Of a DNA stretch of 64,000 nt, positions 59,151 through 64,000 are shown piece by piece (positions within the stretch are counted from its first letter, which is position 1; every line of letters begins with the position of its first letter). The translations under genes and the position numbers were made by a program. This DNA is from Tenrec ecaudatus. Its lineage: Eukaryota; Chordata; Mammalia; Afrosoricida; Tenrecidae. A model generated the notes under the pieces. It was not told where the DNA came from, did no database searches, and was given only the letters and a program-made list of their open reading frames with translations. The stretch covers positions 66,673,501 to 66,737,500 of the forward strand of contig NC_134534.1 of the NCBI RefSeq assembly GCF_050624435.1, given 5' to 3'.

Positions 59151-60120
59151 GTATAAACCACCTACAAAATGCAAAATGAAGGATCGTTGCTTTTTAAAAT
59201 GTTCATGTCAGTTGAAACCCATTAAAGGATATAGTCACACTTCCTTCAATTCCATAAAGATGGCACAAAGTTTTAAAAACTTAGAAAATAATTTGTAAAC
59301 GTGGATTTCTTAGCACAAGGTTTTCAAAAGGCAGGTCAGTCTTCATCCAGTTCTTTGCGAGTCTGGGTTCCCCCGTGTAATGGTATCCGAGCTGGTCTCA
59401 CAAATGCTGACAGGAGAAGTCCTCATCCCATCCTTAGGAAGTGTGTCTGGCGACCTCAAACCCTTGTTATTACCCAGGACAGTGGGACAGGCAAGTGGAC
59501 ATTGTAGCAGGACCCAGGGCCGCTGGGTTGGGCGGTCATGCTTATGACTTTCAGTCTGTTGGAGTTCCATCTCAAAACTCGCGACTGCCACATCATTTCA
59601 TGATTTCAAGATTAAAAACCCACATTTGTTCATAAAGCAAACAGGTAGAGGAGGAGCGTGGACAAAAAGCGTGGCTACAGGGGAACCTCAAAGAGACTCG
59701 ACTGGGAAGTGCTCAATAGGTCAGCACGTGTCCTGCTGGTGCATTAGCTTTCTATGTGCCTTCAGGACACATCTGTTTCTCATGCGAGCCTTCCATTCAC
59801 ATGTACAAAAAGACATTTGTATATACGAATGAGATAAGGGCAACAAAATGTCCAACTCCCACATGTACACCCGTGTCGCTGTTTTAATGGAGAGTTAGTG
59901 AAGAGCTCATCTTAAGATGTCACATTTCATAAAATTTCCACCCACCCAAAGACGTAAAAACTTGGCTGCATTTATGTCTCAAACTGCAATGATTCGCAGA
60001 GCGGGTGAGTTCACCTTCCCGGGGCATCCTCCCCCAGTTTAGAATTTAAAGGGTAACACTTCAAAAATGAAGCATCGCAAGAATGCTGAAGGAACTGAGG
60101 ATAACCTGATGAGTCTCATG
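59151..60120. other. intergenic, unassigned
   Basis: No gene or clear repeat recognised. Confidence 0.45.
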
Positions 60121-60126
60121 CACATG

Positions 60127-60130
60127 AAAA

Positions 60131-60194
<64 letters not shown>

Positions 60195-60390
60195 AAAAAA
60201 CAAGCTCGCTGCTGGGTGGTTGATTTCCTCTGCCAGTAACACTAGCAACAGAGTCCACCTGCCCCGCTCCCGGTGTCTTGACCAGAGCAGTCAGCCTCAT
60301 TTTCCTCCCCCAGAACGTCTGCAGGGTTCAGATGGCTGACCTGAAGGTTAGCAGGCCAGCGTGTGAACCCCTCTCCCATTAGGGCTTCTG
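60127..60390 (-). mobile_element. AfroSINE with (GAAA)n tail
   Basis: (GAAA)n at 60127-60197, then on + CTCGCTGCTGGGTGGTTGAT, GCAGGGTTCAGATGGCTGAC and AGGCCAGCGTGTGAACCCC. The tetranucleotide lies at the position of the SINE tail. Confidence 0.7.
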
Positions 60391-60540
60391 ACAAGCCTCG
60401 GACGTGCATACAGTGTCTTCCTTAGCAGGTCTCTCATCAAAACCTCCCAATCACGGGTATATTCCAGAACGCACTTGTAATGCAAAGATGAACACTTCCT
60501 GTTTATGACCAAGTTGGAAAGATTTTCAGAACACCTAGTG

Positions 60541-60705
60541 GTCCTGGCGGCCTATTAGATGAAGCGCTGTATTGCTAATAGCAAGGTAGGGGGTTCAAAC
60601 CCAACAGCCGGCCCTGGGGAAAGCAATAAGTTCCCAGACAGATTTTACAGGTTTGGAAACCCAATGATCAGAATGGATATGGTGGCAGCAGGGTTTTGGT
60701 TTACC
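60541..60705 (+). mobile_element. AfroSINE
   Basis: GGTCCTGGCGGCCTATTAGA, GGGGGTTCAAACCCAACAGC and GGTTTGGAAACCCAATGATC. Confidence 0.8.
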
Positions 60706-61079
60706 TCGGGATATTTCTCGCTCTTCACCTTCAATGCTTGCAAATCAAGACATAGAGAGTAAGCAACATTCTTCACAGGGCGTCGCTCGCCCGACACCTT
60801 ACTGGGTATAATCCTTTCCTCCTTGTCCATCTCACTTGGAGAAACTCTCAAAGGGCAAGTTCACCATTGCCTAGGAAACAACATCGCCGTGCAGGACACT
60901 GCCAGTGCCTGTCCTAGGTCGGGGCGGCTGCTCAGCAATCAGGAACACAGTCAAATCCATCCCCACCCCTTGGGTCGCCACTTGGCTTTCCCCGGTAATG
61001 CCTTCCTGAAGCGCCTGCCTTTAATGTTCTGACTTTGGGCAGAATAAAAGCGACGGGAGGTCCCCGCTCTGTACATTCT

Positions 61080-61760
61080 GAAACGAAAAGGAATCAATTA
61101 AAGCAGCCATACTTCCATCGGGGGGCTGCTGCCGCTCCCCAAACAGCTTAAGCTGTCTGCTCATAGTTTATGATGTCAGCAGGCTCTCCGGAGTGAAATA
61201 CAGCGTTGGACCCTCCCCCCCTCCCTCCCCCCCCACCCCGCCACCCCAGCCTCCGTCCGCAGTATATATTATTCTTGTAGTTTGCAGAGACAGCTGTGTG
61301 AATTAATGAACTGATGTGAGACTCGGGGTTGGCCTCGAGCCCCATTTAAAAGTCATGCCGATGACTCATAAAAACAGCAAGGAATGCTTACGGCTCGCTT
61401 GTAAAATAAATCCATTTCTTCATAACTCGGAGGGGCCACATAATGCAGCACATATTTTAACCCCAACATGATTAGTTCATAAGAGAACGAAAATTTCCCA
61501 TGAAAAAAAAGGCATTTCGCCAACCCGGGCCGCGATAAACTTTAATTGATATTTCACAGTATGTACTAGCTTGCCCTCTGGGGAGGGTAGAATATCATTC
61601 TTGCACCTGCATTTTAACTCCGGCGTTATAGTATTTCAACCATTAAACATTTCATTAAAGCACTTCATATAGAATTAGTCTAATCTGATTTTAGCCAAAG
61701 TATTTCATATTTCGTTTTTCACACTGTATTAGCACCAACGGCTAGAACCCGGAGTCACTG
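61080..61760. other. candidate conserved noncoding element (enhancer-like)
   Basis: About 680 bp free of recognised repeats, with clusters of homeodomain-type cores (AATCAATTAAAGC, GTGAATTAATGAAC, AAACTTTAATTGATATTT), a CpG-containing core (CAACCCGGGCCGCGATAAAC) and A/T-rich arms. There is no long open frame with codon-like features. The texture resembles developmental enhancers. Evidence is compositional only. Confidence 0.4.
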
Positions 61761-62280
61761 CTTTTGTCCGCTGGCAAAGCCAAAGGGTGGTCCATGCAGC
61801 CTCTCGCTTCAAAGAGGACCCTGTTTCTTTCGGGGCCCTTTGAAACGTGCACACAGCACTTACAAGTGAAGTCGTCCCGGGCAAAATGAACGCCCCAGAG
61901 AAACGGTGGCACCTGGCAGCTCAGTTGGTTTGCAGACACTGCGTCTTTCCCTCTGCGCAGTCACACAGGACATGGAGTCAAAGGAACTGAGAAAAACGTC
62001 TCAATGTTCCATCTGCCGGGTTGGCTCCCTACCTGTTATCTTGCTGGTAATTTTAGGTGAGGCGCTGTAGCACTTGTGCGTGACTGACAATCAGAGGAGC
62101 CTTCCCAAGGATCCAGCTAGCTCTGGAAAGGAGCTAACAGCAAACAGAGCTCTCTTGGAAACTGAGTTACGTTTGAAGAGCATTCCTCAGTTCCACAGGG
62201 GATAAAATGTTCTTGAAAGGTTCAGCGCCATTCTCTTGCAGTTAGAACATAGTTTTCTCCGTGTAGAAAACATCTCCTGA
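61761..62280. other. single-copy intergenic DNA
   Basis: CpG-retaining sequence continuing the block above, without a coding frame or recognised repeat. Confidence 0.35.
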
Positions 62281-62420
62281 AGGAGTCCTGGTGGTGCAAT
62301 GGTTTGGGCAATGGGCTGGTGACTGCAAGATGAGCAGTTCAAACTCACCTACCACGCAGAGAGAGAAAAGATAGGTATTCTGCCCCTGGCAGATGTGGCT
62401 AGCCTTGCTCTCTGACAGAG
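62281..62420 (+). mobile_element. AfroSINE, 5' part
   Basis: GGAGTCCTGGTGGTGCAATG, GAGCAGTTCAAACTCACCTA. Confidence 0.8.
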
Positions 62421-62689
62421 TGTATGGGTGCATGGATTAAGAATGAATGAAGTACTTAGGCTAAAATTTAGTACCTTATCATTTGTTCTCTTTTCATCCG
62501 ACATTAAGTTTGTTCTGATTTTTTTTGTTGTTTTCTGCTCTCTTGGGTTGAGGTTTTTCTATGTTTTACTTTGTAATGTGTGTATTTTTTGGGGGGTGGT
62601 GGTGTCATTCTATGGTTTTCTTTATATGAAATCCAGGAAATATAAATCTATATTGATAGTAACTGGATTAATAGTTTCTTAGGGTTATG

Positions 62690-62848
62690 GCAGTAGAGGT
62701 GGAGGGAATGGGAAGCCAATAAGGAATATAAGAACGAAGAAAATGTTCTAAAATTTATTGTGGTGATGATTACACAACTCTTTAATATGCTTAAATCATT
62801 GAAATGTGTGGTATGTGAATTATATGACAATAAAACTAAAAAAATGAC
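62690..62848 (+). mobile_element. old L1 3' end
   Basis: TTTATTGTGGTGATGATTAC, GAAATGTGTGGTATGTGAAT, ending GACAATAAAACTAAAAAAA, the end of an ancient mammalian L1 3' UTR. Confidence 0.7.
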
Positions 62849-62849
62849 T

Positions 62850-62925
62850 TGAGGGCTTGGAAACCTTATATAAAGTACATATCAGTCAGAATTGATTCCA
62901 TGGTTGTGGTGGTTATTTTAAATAA
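62850..62925 (+). mobile_element. AfroSINE tail fragment
   Basis: GGAAACCTTATATAAAG, then AGTCAGAATTGATTCCATGG. Confidence 0.55.
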
Positions 62926-62926
62926 A

Positions 62927-63600
62927 GGAGTCTTGGGGAGTGTGGTAGTCTGGCTTAACTAGAGAAACAAATTCACAGACACTCACATGTGCATAAGAAA
63001 GAACTTTGCATAAAGAGCAATCGTATATTAAGAAACATCCCAGCCCAGTCCAGATCAAGTCCATAAGTCCGACATTAGCCCATATATCCAATACCAGTCT
63101 ATAAATGCAGAGAGATCACAGGCCAGTGGATAGAAAGTCTCATGGATCCAGTGGCAGTGGAAACATCGCAGCACGGGCGTGGTCTCCATGTGGCCCCTCC
63201 AGCTCCAGGTCCCTGGATGCATTAGCATAGCACCATGTGGTTTGTCAGCAGGAATGTCTCACAGGGAGAGTGTGCGTATCCCCCCTCCAGTGAGCTATTT
63301 ATCTCCGTAGGGCCTCCAAATGAGGTCATCAAGCTGTGACCTGATGCGCAGGTTAAACTCCACCCCTTCACTCTTTATAGTCTCAAGTAGACACCAGGTT
63401 ATGTAACTGCCACAGGGAGAAAAAATGACGAATAAGCTCAGATGCTAACCAAAGGGTTAGAAGTTTGAACCCACCCAGAGTTACTTTGGTAAAAAGGCTT
63501 GGTGATCTACTTTCTGCTGAAAATCCCATGAAGCACAGTTCTTGTTTGACTCACGTGTGGTTACCATGAATCAGAATTAACTCAACAGCAACTGAAAATG
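62927..63600 (+). mobile_element. AfroSINE split by an LTR
   Basis: The first bases GGAGTCTTGGGGAG (62927-62940) lie left of the LTR and the rest (CTCAGATGCTAACCAAAGGG, GTTTGAACCCACCC, tail ATGAATCAGAATTAACTCAA) lies right of it. Confidence 0.8.
62941..63414 (+). mobile_element. solo LTR, 474-bp family, copy 3, with exact 5-bp duplication
   Basis: Starts TGTGGTAGTCTGGCTTAACT and ends AGGTTATGTAACTGCCACA; the ends form a short inverted repeat (TGTGG.AG). Flanked by GGGAG at 62936-62940 and 63415-63419. A 5-bp duplication with TG..CA ends is typical of class III (ERVL/MaLR) LTRs. No poly(A) signal is obvious in either orientation and no internal genes are present. Confidence 0.9.
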
Positions 63601-64000
63601 TGAACAGGACTTTTTTTTTTACAATTATTATACATTATACACCATCTTAGATGAAGAACTTCATAAATACTTTCCATTACAGAAACACGTAAGCCTCCAC
63701 TGACAGATGCTGGCTGTGCATGAGATGCACTGGTCGCTTGCAGAGAGGCAGGAATAAACACCAGATATTGCACCTGGTTCAGAGAAGGCACCCTTGTAGT
63801 GTTTATCAAGAAAGACCACCCCTGGAGGCAGACACCTGGTTGGTAAAGTGGTGGGCCAGCGGGAAAAAGGAAGGTCCTTGGTGAGAGGGACAGACCCAGC
63901 GGCAGCAACAATAGGGTTATGCTCAGCAAAGATGGCAACGGTGGAGAGGACGCTCCATTGTGTTGCACACGAGGTTGTGGTGAATTGGAATCCACTCGAT
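63601..64000. other. intergenic, unassigned
   Basis: The final 40 bases (GAATTGGAATCCACTCGAT) look like an AfroSINE tail cut by the window edge. The rest is unassigned. Confidence 0.4.

Noticed and set aside
60039..60339. Frames with Lys-Lys-Glu-Arg or Phe-Leu-Ser repeats
   Set aside because: Translation of the (GAAA)n tract.
1..64000. CRISPR arrays, operons, bacterial promoters
   Set aside because: The window is a vertebrate nuclear genome with spliced exons and SINEs; no regularly spaced repeats were seen.

Overview
The window is a piece of a placental-mammal nuclear genome, very probably a tenrec such as Echinops telfairi (Afrotheria). Three lines of evidence support this. (1) Six spliced exons on the + strand encode the C-terminal quarter of TRPA1. 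(2) The window is full of AfroSINE-type tRNA SINEs and BovB/RTE LINEs whose 3' ends match each other, as known for Afrotheria. (3) One 190-bp element at 45980-46169 has the ends and body of the SPIN hAT family, which among afrotherians is known from the tenrec. The species is an inference; the clade is much firmer.

Layout. 1-11166: the last six TRPA1 exons (by count from the end, exons 22-27), with introns holding SINE, MIR, RTE and microsatellite sequence. 11167 to about 11940: TRPA1 3' UTR with two AATAAA candidates. From there to the end no functional protein gene is visible. 12-16 kb: AT-rich and CpG-rich single-copy DNA plus SINE/L2. 16.3-18.3 kb: a processed ALDOB (aldolase B) pseudogene on the minus strand, split by a solo LTR. 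18.4-22 kb: old L1 and unassigned DNA. 22-29.3 kb: a dense transposon cluster, including an RTE LINE broken by a mariner that is itself broken by an L1 tail. 29.6-32.6 kb: an LTR and a deleted pogo/Tigger-like DNA transposon. 33-41.8 kb: SINEs, L1 tails with target-site duplications, an RTE copy and two LTRs of one family. 41.8-51.5 kb: SINEs, MIR, SPIN, an inverted L1 and a second TA-flanked DNA element. 51.6-54.7 kb: a large minus-strand RTE copy with an L1 tail inside. 55-60.7 kb: SINEs. 61.1-62.3 kb: single-copy DNA that looks like a conserved noncoding element. 62.3-63.6 kb: a SINE split by a third LTR of the same family.

How it fits together. TRPA1 is the only working gene. The rest reads as the intergenic region downstream of TRPA1, which in other mammals leads towards MSC; no MSC exon is seen here. 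The transposon record gives a relative order: RTE first, then mariner, then L1 tails; AfroSINE before the 474-bp LTR; retropseudogene before the 749-bp LTR. I found no wholly unknown system. The most informative items are the likely horizontally transferred DNA transposons (SPIN, mariner), the young-looking Tigger-like remnant, the nested insertions, the changes in the TRPA1 C-terminal domain and the candidate enhancer near 61 kb.
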